From Onchocerca volvulus (lineage: Eukaryota > Nematoda > Chromadorea > Rhabditida > Onchocercidae): a stretch of DNA of 64,000 nucleotides. Every line of letters starts with the position of its first letter. Position 1 is the stretch's first letter. Positions 12,081 to 25,380 of the stretch are shown here, one piece after another. The position numbers and the translations under genes are program-made. The stretch is taken from contig HG738140.1 of assembly GCA_000499405.2 (NCBI GenBank), positions 15,137,638 through 15,201,637 of the forward strand. The letters run 5' to 3'. The notes under the pieces were generated by a model that was given only the letters and a program-made list of their open reading frames with translations, did not search any database and was not told where the DNA came from.

Positions 12081-15000
12081 TTATTCATCAACGATTTTTG
12101 TTATCGCTGATGCATATTTTGCAATTTCCGCACTTCCGTGTGTTGCCCGCCAGGTTCGCGTAGCAAATTCATACCTGTAAATAAATATTACTTTGGATAT
12201 ACCATCCAATCTTATGCACTCAAAACTAGTGCTAATTTTTAATCGCAATCAAAAATCGACTTTGTATTCCTAGATTTGAAAACCTGCTGAAAAACATTTC
12301 TGATTTTTTCTAACAAAATTTTCCGAAACAAAAAAACCGATAACAAAAAAGAAATGATTACCACTGAATTTCTGTAAAGGGCTGATTCCCAAGAATGAAT
12401 GGTTCTTTCGGTAATGATAACAATCGTATCCGTAGCGAATGTAAAATTTCTTCATAATCAATAACTGTTCGGAAGGGAGTATGATCAGCGGTCAAATATG
12501 GTAAAACTTAAACAAGAAGTACTTGTACCAGAAAAATGCAAATTTTCGTCTCAGAAATCAATTCACTGATAAATAAGACAAATTCTTCGAAATTTAAATT
12601 CTTAACATAATTACAATTACGAAAATTTTGGATTCAAGTTTTTCAATAATAATAGAAATTAACATTTTAAACGGAAGTGACATAACCTATCCTACTTGAA
12701 ACCGAAATCGGAGATTGAATTACGAGTTACAAATATTACATTTCATAATAAATTTCAAGTATATCACATTTCAAACATATACTCGAAAAGGAAGCTGAAC
12801 GATAAAGGCAAAATCAACTATTCGTCATTTAACAAAAAATTAATTTTCATCAATGAAAGTTTAATTTTTCATCCTTCAACTTTCCTTCGGCAATTTTTTA
12901 GAATAAATAGGAAACGCAAAATTCACCTGCTGCGCATGCTTCTGTTTTCGGTCGTGGTTTCATTTCTGATAGCAATACATAATTCACATTTGATGCAATT
13001 TCACCATATGGCTTACATCCTAAACCGACTAATGACAGGCCACCTTTGACATTTAGTTGTGAACCATTAAATAAACATTCTAAAATTTTGGCTCGATTTT
13101 TCACATTCCTTGGTTGAAAGTCTTCTGATTTGGCTCGCTGATGGGCTAACACTGGAAAATATCAAGTTTTATTAATGGTTCAGTTTTCAGCATGAAACTG
13201 ACATTATGTTTGACAATTGATAATATGATTTTCGTTGACACGATCCATGCGAATTTCACGCAGTTACTTCATCATCATGAAACATCTTCGCTGAAATAAT
13301 TACCAATTACGGCAGTAAACTTATACTTCACCAGTTTATAATTAGTTTAATGAGTCAAATCAATGAATGAGTACAAAGACTGGAAAAATTTAAATTACCA
13401 AAATTAATTTTACGATTCGGCTTGTACTTAATAGTTTCAGGTGAATAATGAGTTGCTGTTACGCGGAGCATTTCTGCTGTCCGTACATGCCGAATCACAT
13501 CGATATCAATAAACCAATCCACAGAAAGTATTACAGTATGACATACTTGCAAAAGAAATGCTGTTAAATGCAAACTCTGAAAAATTTTCTAATCAAAGAT
13601 TTAAAATTCGAAACTTACGGTTGAATTTGAAGGAAAAATTTAATCCTTTACTATCACAACAAATATTAAACAATAAAATTCGCAAATATCACATTTAGAA
13701 TACTTGATAATACTTCAATTTCTCCTGACAGCGCTGCAAATCCTCGACAAAGATCTACTGATTTTGAACCTCCCGGACGATTTCCATCTAACGATGATGT
13801 AGCTAACAAGTGATTAAGAATCGCAGCGGAATTGACTGCCTATAAAAGTCTAATAAAACTTGTTTAATCCTTTATTACTTCCGCGGTAAACATACTTTTT
13901 GTTAATTCAGTGCAATTTTTTCCTCGCAATGCTTTCAACTCTCTCATTAAAAGTAAGCATATAAATATCGGTTCTCATTTTATATTAATTGATCCATATG
14001 TTGATCTATGTAAAGTTTTGAAAAAAGAACATATTACTATTCGATATAAAAAACTGAGAATGAAAATAAAAAAGTTTACCTGGCAATCCAGTAAAATCAT
14101 CCTTGATTTAGTTACATAAATGGTTATCTTTTGAGTCTGATAGCGACAACATTCAACCGCTTCGCGAGATGCCGGACGAAAAGCATAATGCCTGAAATAC
14201 GACAGTATGCAACTGTATTAGAATAACAAAAAATTAGAATAACATTAGAATATTAGAATAACAAATTGCAGAGGATATAAAATGTCTTATTCATTACAGT
14301 ACATTCCTACAATTTTACATTACAGGAAATTGAGCATTTTCTTTTTTTTAACACAATAATCATAAAAAAGGGCATGATCATCAGTCGAAAATGAAAAAGT
14401 AAATGGTCAGGTGGAAGAAATCTTATTCAACAAAGGAAATCAGAAAAACTTTCAAAATATTAACATTTCTATTCAATAGTCTCCCGCGGATAAAGAATGA
14501 CTAAATATTAGCCATATGAAAAGAACCCAGAAGATCAGTTGCTTAATCTTTATTTGCATCTGTTAAATAGGCCAATGATGATTTCATACTTGGCTGATGA
14601 AGTTTTAAAATATCCAAAAAATATTTCAAAATAAACAGAAAAAAAAAACCTGTACATATCCATATGATCATTACCAGCTATCATACTGAGAAGTGTTGAT
14701 TTACCTGAACCCTGTGGACCGATAACACCAATGACAGTAAAATTTGTGTTTGTGGTTGATAAATAATCCTGTAAAAGCAGATTAAATATATAATTTTGAA
14801 ATCTATGAGGACTTCAAAATCCTGCGAAGAAAATTAGAATTTTTTTTTGTTCTTGGATTTGCAGAAAAAACAATTAAACTACTTTATATTTACCCACTCC
14901 TACTCTCTGACAAGAAAAAATAACAGTGATAATAATAACAAACCGCAACAACATCTGTAAAATCCATTGTGTCAGAAAGTAAACGCACAGCGGCCTTCAT

Positions 15001-15954
15001 AATTCCAAGCGGCTGTTCTACATTGGTTGATGTTGTTGGTGTACCACGAGAAATTTCTGAAAATCACTCCAATTCTCAGAAATTTAATCTTTTAAAATGA
15101 AAAACTGAAATTTAATAACGATAAAAACATTCCATGAAGATCACTGATTTTGAAAAGTTAACGTGTCTTACCTGGTCGGAGTGAACAGCTTTTAATTGTC
15201 TTTGGTGATCCTCTCGTTAACTGTGACGCAGAATTTGGATGAGTTATTCCAAAGGGTACCACTTCCTATAATTGCGAATATACAGAAAATATTGGAAAAA
15301 AAAAAAAAAACTTCATTACTCACTTTGTTCGTGACAATAAATGGATACAAGAAAAAAAAATAAATATTGTCAAATGGTTACCGGGGATGAAGAAATAGCC
15401 TGAGATATTATCTGTTGATTACTTTCTGCATTATCAGATATGGTCGGCTCGTCTGAAAACGTAAAAGTTAATTTAGAATGTAAAATCTTTTTTTTTTTTT
15501 TTGGAGAATAAATATCAAAATTGAAAATGATAAACAAGAAAATCAGTTTCTTTGTTTTAAGAAATAAATATCAAAACTGATATATCCTAAACAGATCGAA
15601 TTTTAATAAACTTAAAAAATAAAAAAAATTCGGATTCCATTCTTTGCATCATATTTTTTTTAAAAAAAAGAAACCGCCTTAGCAAGAGTATGACGAAAAA
15701 AAAAAAGGTCGGAAAATTTCTGTTAAGCTTCCTACATTATATATATGATATGTTCTATGACAGCTAAATAACCGACTCTTAGTAACTTCACTCAACTATA
15801 AAAAAAAAAAAAAAAATTCAAAAAAATAACCTTTATGTTTCGATAAAATAGTAGTTGGACGAACCATAATAGTTACAGTCGTCTTTTTTGATTTATCTTC
15901 TCGAATATCCGTACCGCTGTTGTTGTAGCGATGACCCCGACGTCCGCGCTTCAT
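12081..15954 (-). CDS. smg-9: SMG-9, nonsense-mediated decay factor (11 exons)
   Basis: SMG9 joins SMG8 to restrain and assemble the SMG1 kinase that phosphorylates UPF1 in nonsense-mediated mRNA decay. Exons (minus): 15954-15831, 15452-15382, 15265-15172, 15056-14944, 14768-14650, 14191-14080, 13839-13693, 13576-13399, 13151-12927, 12464-12362, 12174-12081. All phases agree and give 459 aa (human about 520). The N-terminus is basic and low-complexity (MKRGRRGHR). The G-like domain carries a clear P-loop, GPQGSGKST (residues 151-159), then ILLDCQ (about 206-211) in the place of the family's FLDTQP. Next come FLLQVCHTVILSVDWF, a block matching the family's VCHVV...DWF segment, QRAKSEDFQPRN, and a C-terminal WYEFATRTW like the human NWFHYAARIW. 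A TTTTCCAG acceptor sits 12 nt before the ATG, a likely SL trans-splice site. Confidence 0.95.
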
Positions 15955-15975
15955 TTTATTGTCTTCCTGGAAAAC
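15955..15975 (-). promoter_or_regulatory. Probable trans-splice acceptor of smg-9
   Basis: On the minus strand TTTTCCAG (AG at 15968-15967) lies 12 nt upstream of the ATG with no upstream coding exon. This is the usual layout of an SL1-accepting site in nematodes. Inferred, not proven. Confidence 0.5.
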
Positions 15976-17463
15976 TGAATGAAATCAAATAATTTGAATA
16001 AAATTCTAAAAACCAAATAAATTAAATCCCGCATTTATGCACTGTCTTAAATTGAATTTACAGTTGAGATCTGATATAAATTTAATATTAGATAAAACTA
16101 AAACTGATTTCGAATTTTCGAATTAATAAGCAATCTATATGAATAAAAGTCGAGCAATAAATCAAACATAAATGGATTGACTTCATTTTATGCTAAATAA
16201 TAATTAATTAACTTAATAGTTCGATAATAATGATAATCAATCAGTTTAATAATAATAATAATAATCAATAAATTATTACCTTACTTAATTTTCACTGTTA
16301 AGGCTTTTTTTTGCTAATAACTGATTCCTTCATTGATTATTTTTTTAATCGCGTTAAGTGACAAGGTAAAAAATTAGTGAGATCAACTGAATGATTGACT
16401 TGGCTCTTCAATTTTACATTAAATAAAGCAATATAAACAAAGCAAGAAATTAGGCAAATTAATCCATTTATTTCAGAATTATTAAGAATTAAATCACTAA
16501 ATTATTCGACTTCATAAAACAAAAATGACCACCCAGTAATTCTGATTGATGAACTTTAAAAGGAATAATATTCCCTATTAAATTAGATACAACAGCTGGA
16601 TATAATACTTAATACGTGAATGCAGAATTAAAGAAATCATAATAGGCTAAAGAAATTACTTAAAAACTCAAAAGATTACTTAATCAAATTATAAAGTACA
16701 TATTGAAAAAAAAAAGACGAAATTCCAATTTTTACTCTAACACTGCGTGGAGAATTGAAGTATTCATGAGTAGAATGTAGATCTAAACGTGAATGGTCAC
16801 CAATTAATGATAACAATTTCTTCAGATATAATTTCACTCTAAAATTATAATTATTAATTTCCCTTTTTTTAAGAAAAAAAAATTTATTTAATTAAATCCC
16901 TCGCCTTTATCTTGAGACCAAAACTATAAATTTCATTTAAATTCAAAAAAAAAAAACAAATTCATATTTTCCGTCATCTTTTCCGAAATCTAATCACTCA
17001 TACCGTCACGTTAAATATAACAATCCTATCAACTCTCTAATTTCTCTCGAATTATAGCTTATTTCCTTTTCATCCATTCACTGTCACAATCACAAATAAT
17101 TCTTCGTCAATTTTCTCAATCATCGCTAAAATGCTATTTAGCTAATCCTAGTGATCTCTGCAACCTCTTAATGTATAATACTATTTCGCTAATTTCTCGA
17201 TACTGTTTTGATTTTCATCCGTCACTATTACGCAATAAACTTTTGTTTCCGGATTAAAGGTAGAATATCTTTTACTCCCTTCAACATAAATTAACTTGGG
17301 GTCGGCCGGACCTTTAAATCCGGCTACTCCCGAAAAATCCTATCCGGAATTGATGTCCTGATTTCCATCCTAATATCTTTTCTACAAATTTGAGTTAAAA
17401 CAAAAAATGGAATGTCGGATTGTTGCAATTTATTTTCGATTATTCTAATTTGTATAATTTGCA
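15955..17463. other. Divergent intergenic region
   Basis: It lies between smg-9 (-) and the TMEM222 homolog (+), about 1.5 kb, and presumably holds both promoters. It is AT-rich, with a short (AAT)n run near 16245-16265. No TATA box, gene or repeat is convincing. Confidence 0.5.
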
Positions 17464-20400
17464 ATGCAGCTGGATCAAATCGACAAATTGGAAAGGGGTC
17501 TGATGGAAGTTGATCCTGTGCGACATCGGTTTCCATGTTGTATTGTATGGACACCGATACCGCTGCTTACGTAAGTATTATTTACGTACGAGATTATATG
17601 TCTGAGCGATATGCTTGTTGCATCTTGTATATGAAATGTCGCCTTTTTAATCTCATACTTGATTTTATCTAGGTTTACTTAAGTTCGCCACACCAATTCT
17701 TGTTTGTACTAAGTACTGCATATTTTTTTTAATATATAGTGAATTGAGCCCACTTATTTCTTTTATTCGCATTAATTGCAATAACTGTTAGTCTATTTAC
17801 TTGAGTATTACTCTCAGGTTTTTTATTAAACTATATTACGTCGTTTTTTTAAAGTACAGATATAAGTTTTAACCAGAACAGAAGAATAATGGCCTTTTTT
17901 GTCGGAGATGTCATAAATGAACTATTGCATAAGATGCTTAAAAACGTAAACCATTGCGTAAGAAGTTTTAGCATTCAAAAGCTAAAGCATGACATCGAAA
18001 TAAAGTTAGATTGTTATTGCTTATGCGTAAATTTCGGTTTCTTGACTTTATGGCGAATTTTTGAAGTCTGCAAAAATTACGTGTGAATTCGGAATAACGG
18101 AAAGCTACGTTTACATTCATCTGCGTACATAATATATTTCATTCAGCTGAGTTGCTTATAAACATAGGTTTGAGAATTTCTCTATCAAGGTTTTACATGG
18201 TTGCTTTTTTATTTGGTCAGTGTTGGACGAGATACTTCTGAATCAACACTAACGGCTTTACCCAATTTAGCATCAAATACCTTTTTTTTTTTTTTTTTAG
18301 AAGAATTAAGAAATAGGTCTTCCAAAAAAATGATTTTAATAATAAAAAGGATATTTTGAGCTGATCATATTTTCTTGAATTAAAATCGTTCAATAATTCA
18401 AACGAAGTTTTTCTTTTCCAATCCGATTTTTTTGCTATATTGCTGTCTCACTGTTACTTCCCATATTACAGATGGTTATTCCCACTTGTGGGACACATGG
18501 GCATAGCAACAAGCCGAGGTATTATCTACGATTTTTCGGGAAGCTTTTCTGTTTCTGTAAGTATCTTTCGCGTTTATATCATAAAAATCAAATATTCTTC
18601 GGATGAGTTCGTTCGATATGTTTCTCGATAATTTTTGGAAGCAAATTAAATGTATTTCATTATTTTTATTTTCAACTTTATTTTGTTTAAAATTTATTTG
18701 CTTCTCCTATTTATCGATATTTCAAGATCTTTTAGAATTATATTCCTATCATTTTTCTTATTCTTCTAACCTTATTTTGGGAACTAATAATTGCAAAGTC
18801 TTTAAAAATCGACTTCATCAAATCATTCATGATGTAGTAAAATAAATTATTTCATAAATTCACGGTTAGGAAGATGATATGGCATTTGGTTGGCCCACCT
18901 GGTATCGACAAATAGATCCAAACACGATTGATGGTGGAGTGGAAGCGTGGGATCGTGCTGTATTGGATGCGTCGGAAGAATATAAGGGTCACATGGTAGG
19001 GTTTTCTATTTGAATACTCTTTTCCGAATTCTCATTATCAATGAGTAATTACTAACATGTTACATCAAGATCCCATAACTGGAAATTGCAGGAAACTGAA
19101 TAAATTTGATTTGAAGTTAACTTTTTTCAATCTGCCCTACATGTGCTATTTACGGAACGCTTCATGCAGATCTGACTGATAGAATAATGAACCTGAAATG
19201 GTTTGTTGTAACTTCAAATATGTCTACTATTTGCATTGAATATTTTTTCTTCCTGCATATTTTTTGTGTGATGTTTCTTTTTTGAATTTTGCAGCATACT
19301 TTATTCTGTGATAATTGTTACTGTCATGTTGCATTAGCGTTAAATAAGATGAGATATGGTCACAAACGAGATTATAATTGTTTCCGATTGGCCAGTATGA
19401 TGTTGTTCAAAGGTCGCTATGTTGGGTAAGTTTTTGATTGGAAAAAATTTGATTAATCATGCAGAATTGATCCTATGGTTTAGCACAATTTTCTTGCCAT
19501 AAAGGACATGATTAATTTGTGCCGGATGCGCTAACCGATGGAACTCCCGAGAGAACTGCTGTACTTGCCGTCAGGCCATTCTGCTTGGTCAAGTAAAAGC
19601 GTAAAAGCGGCTTTATCAACTTGAGCACTTTGTTTTTTGCCTGAGACTTTGCATAAAACTTTTTGCCATACACCTTTGCCATGTCACTAAGAATTTTATA
19701 TTTTATAAATTAAAAGTCCATAAAATCAAAAATGAGAAAAAAATTATCTGGCTGGAAGAAGTCTTAATTTTTTAAAGTAGTTCATTCTTTACTGTAAATA
19801 CAAGGAAAAATGAAAATTTAATGTATGGTTTTCCACTGATGCTTTATTCATTATTCTGAATAAAAAGCTTAATAGTATAATAGAACGCTAAAGCATATTA
19901 AAATGTGAAATGAAGTTAAGAATTTTAATGACATCTCCAGATGTATTAAATTTCGATATTTTAAAATTCTTCCCAAGAAAGTCCTTTCCATTTCAGGATT
20001 AGCGGTTTCATCAAGCAGTGGTTTCCATTCGCAATAATTATTTTGTCCATACTCATGATTATTATTATCACAAAAGGTTAACATCGTTATAATGCAACCA
20101 ATGGTTTCATAAGACATCATAAGGAGATTGACTATTCGTATTTATTCTGTGAAGGATATAAAAACGCTATATTTGTAGCGATCAGAATGCGGAATTTGCA
20201 TGGCTAAGGAAATAAGCTAATATTCTAATTGGAAGATATTCTCAATTTTCCAGCAAATCATCATTTTAAACCTTTTAATAGTATTTCTATTTGCATTTAT
20301 TATATGATTGTACAAAAAAGCTTATTGGATAATTGTAAAAAAAAAAGGATGGAATATTCCTTCTTTTTTTTCAAGTAGGATTTTTCTAATTTTCAGTTCT

Positions 20401-20677
20401 CAAAGACATTAATTAATATCTCATCATCTTTACTGCTTATATAAATAAATGTGGATAGTAATTTATGTGTTAATATATCTTTCTTTTGTTCCATGAGAAA
20501 CTGTAAGAAATAGCGGAGTGAAATTTGTGGTAGTTATAATTTGATTATGCTTATTGTTCAAAGATTCGGTATTTTCCTATTTTGTTTATACATTTTCATA
20601 GTGATTGTTTAGTCAGCGGTATCGATCGAATACTGCCTGATGAGATAAAGTTGGCAAGACCTCACATAACATTCTAA
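17464..20677 (+). CDS. TMEM222: TMEM222 homolog (5 exons)
   Basis: This belongs to the TMEM222/RTE1-like (DUF778) family of endomembrane proteins of poorly known function. Exons: 17464-17570, 18472-18556, 18870-18995, 19295-19425, 20602-20677, all in phase, 174 aa (human 208). Family motifs are [45 protein letters not shown], a YNCF-type Cys/Asn motif ([19 protein letters not shown]) and [16 protein letters not shown] with the conserved C-x-C-H-x-x-V spacing. The first ATG has an in-frame TAA immediately upstream, which fixes the start. Exons 1-4 are certain. Exon 5 follows a 1.18-kb intron, is in phase and gives a hydrophilic tail ([21 protein letters not shown]) where the human protein ends in a hydrophobic stretch, so an alternative last exon is possible. 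Confidence 0.9.
19519..19552 (-). other. tRNA 5'-half-like fragment
   Basis: Inside the long intron of the TMEM222 homolog, the minus strand reads like the D-arm half of a tRNA (ATCGGTTAGCGCATCCGGC). No T-arm or B box follows at the right distance, so it is a truncated tRNA-derived relic at best. Confidence 0.25.
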
Positions 20678-21731
20678 TGCTTTTTCCTGGTATGATTGCA
20701 TATACTAGTGATATCTTTTTTAAAGAATACAGTTTATTGTTTAATCAGTAATATTAATCGATTACATTGAATAAGGGAATTGGAGATTTAAGATATAACA
20801 TTTCAAGATTTAGGCAATTAATACAATATTCATCATAGGTTATTAAAACGACATCAAAAGGACCTAATTGTCATTGAATTTTGTGTAATTTCATTTCAAT
20901 CAGTGTTCCAACGATAGAAAAGCTGGAATAGTTTTGTATCTCGGTAGAACATCTTGTATATGTTCTGAAGAGTGACTATTTCAAAAGTATGACGCAAACT
21001 GATTAAGCAATTATGCTGTGATATTTAAGCATTTCTTATATGTTCATAAATAAAAATTTGTTCTTGAACGTTTCTTTTTTTGAAGAAAAAACGGTTTTTT
21101 TGGAGTGTTTCGTGAAATATCTTGTAACATATTTTTATATGTTTTTACTTATTTTATTTATTAGATCGGCGGCTTTATTTCAACTTTCCATTTTTCATTC
21201 ATTCCAATTTAACTTGGAAGAAGGAATATACCGGTGTGAAGCGAGGCGTAATCATTGATGTAGATGAGAGATGGAAGCGTAAGGAATTAAGACATAATTG
21301 CCAGCTTCGCCGGTACCCGATAAACATTTCAAATATTATCAAGTGATATCCATGAGGATATAAGTTACCACTAAACTAATGGTATATCGGATCATAGAAA
21401 TAATTGTAGCGGTAGGTTGTTACAGAAGCTAGTAGTAGCAGAAGTCAAAGTTGTCAGTACCAGGAATCGAGACAATTAGTCTCATAGATTCAAAAAAGTT
21501 AACCCATATTTAATGAATTTCGTATAGCACTATAAGGCATTTTTTAAATATCTTACTAAAGTCGATAGGTTCGTATGAAGAGTTATCAGCTAGGTAACAT
21601 CTTTCATACGTGTCATTCTGAATGAGTACTTTCTCATTTCAGTGATAAAATGTGGTATAGCATTTCATCGCTATCATTTATTTTCCTGGTTCGTAAATGA
21701 CTCATTGATTTTTTTTAGCATTATCACTAGA
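20678..21731. other. Intergenic between TMEM222 and U2A'
   Basis: About 1 kb of AT-rich sequence. An open stretch at 21170-21258 behind a TTATTAG could be an alternative last exon of the upstream gene, but it lacks family similarity. The spacing is longer than a typical nematode operon gap of about 100 bp. Confidence 0.45.
21709..21731 (+). promoter_or_regulatory. Probable trans-splice acceptor of U2A' gene
   Basis: TTTTTTAG ends at 21718, 13 nt before the ATG at 21732, and no coding exon precedes it. This is the expected position for an SL1 or SL2 acceptor. Confidence 0.55.
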
Positions 21732-24153
21732 ATGGTTCGTTTGACAGTTGAATTGATTAACGACTCACTTCAGTATCTTAATACAGTCCGCGATCGGGAG
21801 TTAAGCTTACGAGCATGCAAAATCCCTGTACTGGAGAATCTCGGTGTCACGAAGGTTAATAGAATTTTTTTTTTTTTTTGAGGACGTATCATTTTGAAAA
21901 TTTTGGATCTGCAGAATTCTTATAATGTCTTTTGATAACAACTAAGATTTATTTTTCTAGACTCTTTTTTGTTTCAGGAATTTATTAAAGATTTCTTGAA
22001 TTGATAGGATACTGGATAATAAAAAGTTTTGTGTAGTATTTAATATTGAAATTAAAGTCGAGTTTTTTTAATTTTTTTATTTGGTGATTAATTTTCGGTT
22101 TTTCTCAGCTGAATTCTTTACTGTAAAGAGTAGAGATCCTCTATAGTATATGCTTTTAGTGTCTCAAATTTGCATTCATTAAATGTGTTCGATATTTTTT
22201 CCTATTTGCATTGAAGTTTTTCAGGATCAGTTCGACACGATTGATTTAACTGATAATGATATCAAAAAGCTGGAGAATATTCCTACCTTGAGACGACTTA
22301 GCACTCTCCTGATGCATAATAATCGCGTACAGTAAGCCATTTTGAAATAGGACTATTTTAAATATATTAAGTTGAATTTAAATTTCGAGTTTATTAGCTT
22401 ACTTGAGCTAATCTATTATATTTTATGACGTTCGCTATATTACTCATAGGCAGATAATGCCAAATATTGGCGAAGTGTTGCCGTCTCTAAAGACTCTGGC
22501 GTTGACGAACAATAATTTATGTGAATTGGGTGATATCGATCCTCTAGTAACTTGCAAAAAATTGGAATATCTAACGTAAGTTTCCTACTTGCATATTTTA
22601 CATTTTAAAAAGACTTCAGAATTTGCCATTTTTCGATAGCAATATTACTACTCATTAGAAAATGTATACCGATTTTTTTCAGATTGATTGGAAATCCATT
22701 AACACACAAACCACAATATCGCCTTTATGTTATATACAAATTACCATCAGTGCGTGTTCTGGATTTTAAACGAGTTCGTCTTGCAGTAAGTTTATCTTTT
22801 ATTTTAAAAAATGCACCTGAAAGCAGTATATAAGAATGTAATTACATTGTAACGAAAAGTTGAATCATCTCTAACTTATCAATACTGTCAGACAAGCCAT
22901 GAAAGGACTTTTTTTTTCAGGAAAGAAAACAAGCAGATAGTTTATTCAAGGGTAAAAAAGGTCAGAAATTCAAGAATGAAATTGTGAAGAAATCGAAAGT
23001 TATGTCTGATGACGAAGAAGACAGACAATCAAGAAATTTGGATGTAGAGGATGTTAAGAAAATTGAGGTGAAGTTTTTCGCAAATTTTCAGAAGTTCTGA
23101 TTTTTAATTATAAGTCTAGGATTTAAAACATTTTAAATTTCAACGTGAGGTAAAAAGTGAAATATAGTAAATTGGAAATTTCGTGCAAAAATACGCGATG
23201 TAAGTTGCGGAAGAAGAGAGATTCATTTTTTACTCAAACTGAAAGTATTTGAAGACAAACTCTTGAAAAATATCAAATTATTTTTCAAGAGTTTGTTTTC
23301 AAGTTCCAAATTTCTATGAGTAATGAAGGATGAAATATGAAAGGATAGACTCATGAACATTAAAAATTGAAATATTTGCTGAAAAAGCCAGGCGAAATTC
23401 TATATTTTCAATATGCGCAATTTAACTTTGCATTTTTTGAGGAAGCAATTGCATCAGCTTCAAGTCTTGCTGAGGTGGAACGATTACAAGCAATTTTACA
23501 AAGTGGACGAATTCCGGAAAGAGGTTGGAATCGTGCAAACATTGGTGATGTAACAGATGAATTTGAAAAGAAGTGAGTTCGAATAAGTCGAATTTTCAAC
23601 TTTTTTAAAATTTCTGGATATTCTTTCTATAAAGCATTAATACACTTCGAATTTTTGAAGTTATGTCATTTGCAGTGCAAAAGAAAGTAATGGATTTGTC
23701 GCGGAACAGGAAGATGACAATGACAGTATTCCTTCACCTGCAAATAACGATGTTCCTTTACCGGCAGATGACGATATTCCTTCACCTTATCGTGGTGATG
23801 TTAACGATGGTATACAATCTCCGGCAGCAAGTCCACCTCAAGAAGTAAAATTAATGATTAATTTTACTGTGAATGTTGGTGTACAATAAAAATTAAATCT
23901 CGATAAGCAAATAGCTTTTTTCCACTTATTTATCGGACTTTTGAAAATTTAACTAATTTATACAATGCCTTTAATGTTTTTCCTTCGGTACTTTTTCCTG
24001 ATTAGATTAAAAGCATTGTTATTTGAAAAGTACAGAGAATAACTTAGTTTCTACATAGTACGAATTCTTCATTTCACGACTTTTCTTTCTTTTTTTTTTC
24101 CTTTACAGGAAGAGCTGAATAATGGACAAATGGAGCACATAGCGGAGAATTAA
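21732..24153 (+). CDS. SNRPA1: U2 snRNP protein A' (8 exons)
   Basis: U2A' is the leucine-rich-repeat protein that binds U2 snRNA stem-loop IV together with U2B'' and acts in branch-site recognition. Exons: 21732-21854, 22225-22331, 22450-22575, 22683-22785, 22921-23067, 23442-23572, 23676-23844, 24109-24153, in phase, 316 aa (human 255). The start MVRLTVELINDSLQYLN is the family's canonical N-terminus, followed by LRRs (LENLGVTKDQFDTIDLTDN, LLMHNNRVQQI, LALTNNNLCELGDIDPL) and the LRR cap LIGNPLTHKPQYRLYVIYKL. The C-terminal IASASSLAEVERLQAIL matches the vertebrate tail helix. Beyond it lies an extra acidic, proline-containing tail with repeated D-(D/N)-x-(I/V)-P motifs (exon 7). Exon 6 uses a TTTTTTGAG acceptor, unusual beside the CAG/TAG sites elsewhere. 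AATAAA occurs near 24403. Confidence 0.96.
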
Positions 24154-24991
24154 GAAATGTTTTTTGTCCAACCTTTCGGTAAAAAACTGAATGGAAAGAA
24201 AAAAAAAAATTAAAATTGTCTTATATCAGTGAATACAAATTCATACGTTCGCCTACTCGTTTTTTGTTGTTTCATTCTTTATGATATAGTGCGTATAGAA
24301 TTATCATACATGGGCAGCAAAAGTATAGATATTCCATCTTTTGATTTTATATGCACCATTTCAGTTATTTGGTGATATTGTTTTGTTTTTGTCCATTTCG
24401 AAATAAAAATATTGAGCAGATTTTTCATCGTTCTGTAATGTTTTTTAAGACCTCATACCAGATAAGTGTAAATACATTGATTTACGCAAAACGTGAATAT
24501 AACCACAAAATTCCAGATAATTTGCTTGAAAAGCAATGATACAAAGCATAAATTTATGGCATAATAAGGGATATGAAATAAAAGATATTAGGATTGTAAT
24601 GTAATACTAACCCTCACATCTTAGTAATGTATATTATATTAATATCTTTTATATCTTTTATTTTCTGAAATACGTGAAGCATGTCAATATAAATATGAGG
24701 ATCCTCCCAATATGTAAATGCAATTGTATAAATTTACATAAGATATGAGTTTACCAACAGTCAACGAACAATCTGATACTAATAATGCTTGTTTTTTGCC
24801 CGTAATAATTTTTCAAGCTTCGTGTGATGTGATATAGGACGTATATTTGACCTCCAATTTTGTTCTTTTTAACGATCAAAATAGTTTCGGGGAAAACAGT
24901 GGGAATGGATTTTCAAGAAGAGACAATAAAGGTAAGGAAGATATTTTTCAAATGATATTACAGGTTAATTTTAGTTCCAAGTGATAATTGG

Positions 24992-25066
24992 CTGGTAGTA
25001 ATGGTTAAGTGGTATTGTCTTGGTTATTTCCCATCGGCTTAATTTGTCGGTTCGATCCCTACCACA
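24992..25066 (+). other. tRNA-derived element (A and B boxes)
   Basis: The A box TGGTTAAGTGG (25002-25012) and B box GGTTCGATCCC (25049-25059) are spaced as in a tRNA, and the flanks CTGGTAG/CTACCAC pair at six of seven positions. The arms do not fold into a good cloverleaf: the A-box position and the acceptor pairing are out of register and the anticodon stem is weak. I read it as a tRNA pseudogene or the head of a SINE, not a functional tRNA. Confidence 0.45.
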
Positions 25067-25074
25067 ACAACTTC

Positions 25075-25380
25075 AGATTGTGGACCGTCGATGAAGACAT
25101 TCAAAATTACAATAAAGCTCAACAGGTATGATTATACCATAAATGATATGATTCGTATATCTGAGACGGTTATTCCGGTTATAGCTGCGGATCAAGCGGT
25201 TTCCTGGAACAGCTAAATCGCTGCATCCATTAATTAGATGAGAATCGAAGTAACGCTTATCCAGGATTGCAAAATGTTCCAAAGATCCGAGATTTCAAAT
25301 TGTTCGAAGAAATAATAAAAGACGGAAACAGAGTAGAAACAATGGAATTGATATTCCTAATTTTGTGCTTTTCTATGTAG
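25075..25380 (+). pseudogene. Coding-like relic of unknown origin
   Basis: Directly after the tRNA-like element two plus-strand frames have normal codon texture. One (ending TAA at 25214-25216) reads ...RISETVIPVIAADQAVSWN. Another (about 25234-25380) reads ...YPGLQNVPKIRDFKLFEEI... I recognise no family. It may be SINE body, or remnants of a retroposed gene. Confidence 0.2.

Noticed and set aside
17464..24153. TMEM222 and U2A' as an operon
   Set aside because: Same strand, but the gap exceeds 1 kb and no SL2-type signal can be judged from sequence alone.
24992..25066. Functional tRNA gene
   Set aside because: A and B boxes are good, but acceptor, anticodon and T stems cannot be formed together in register.
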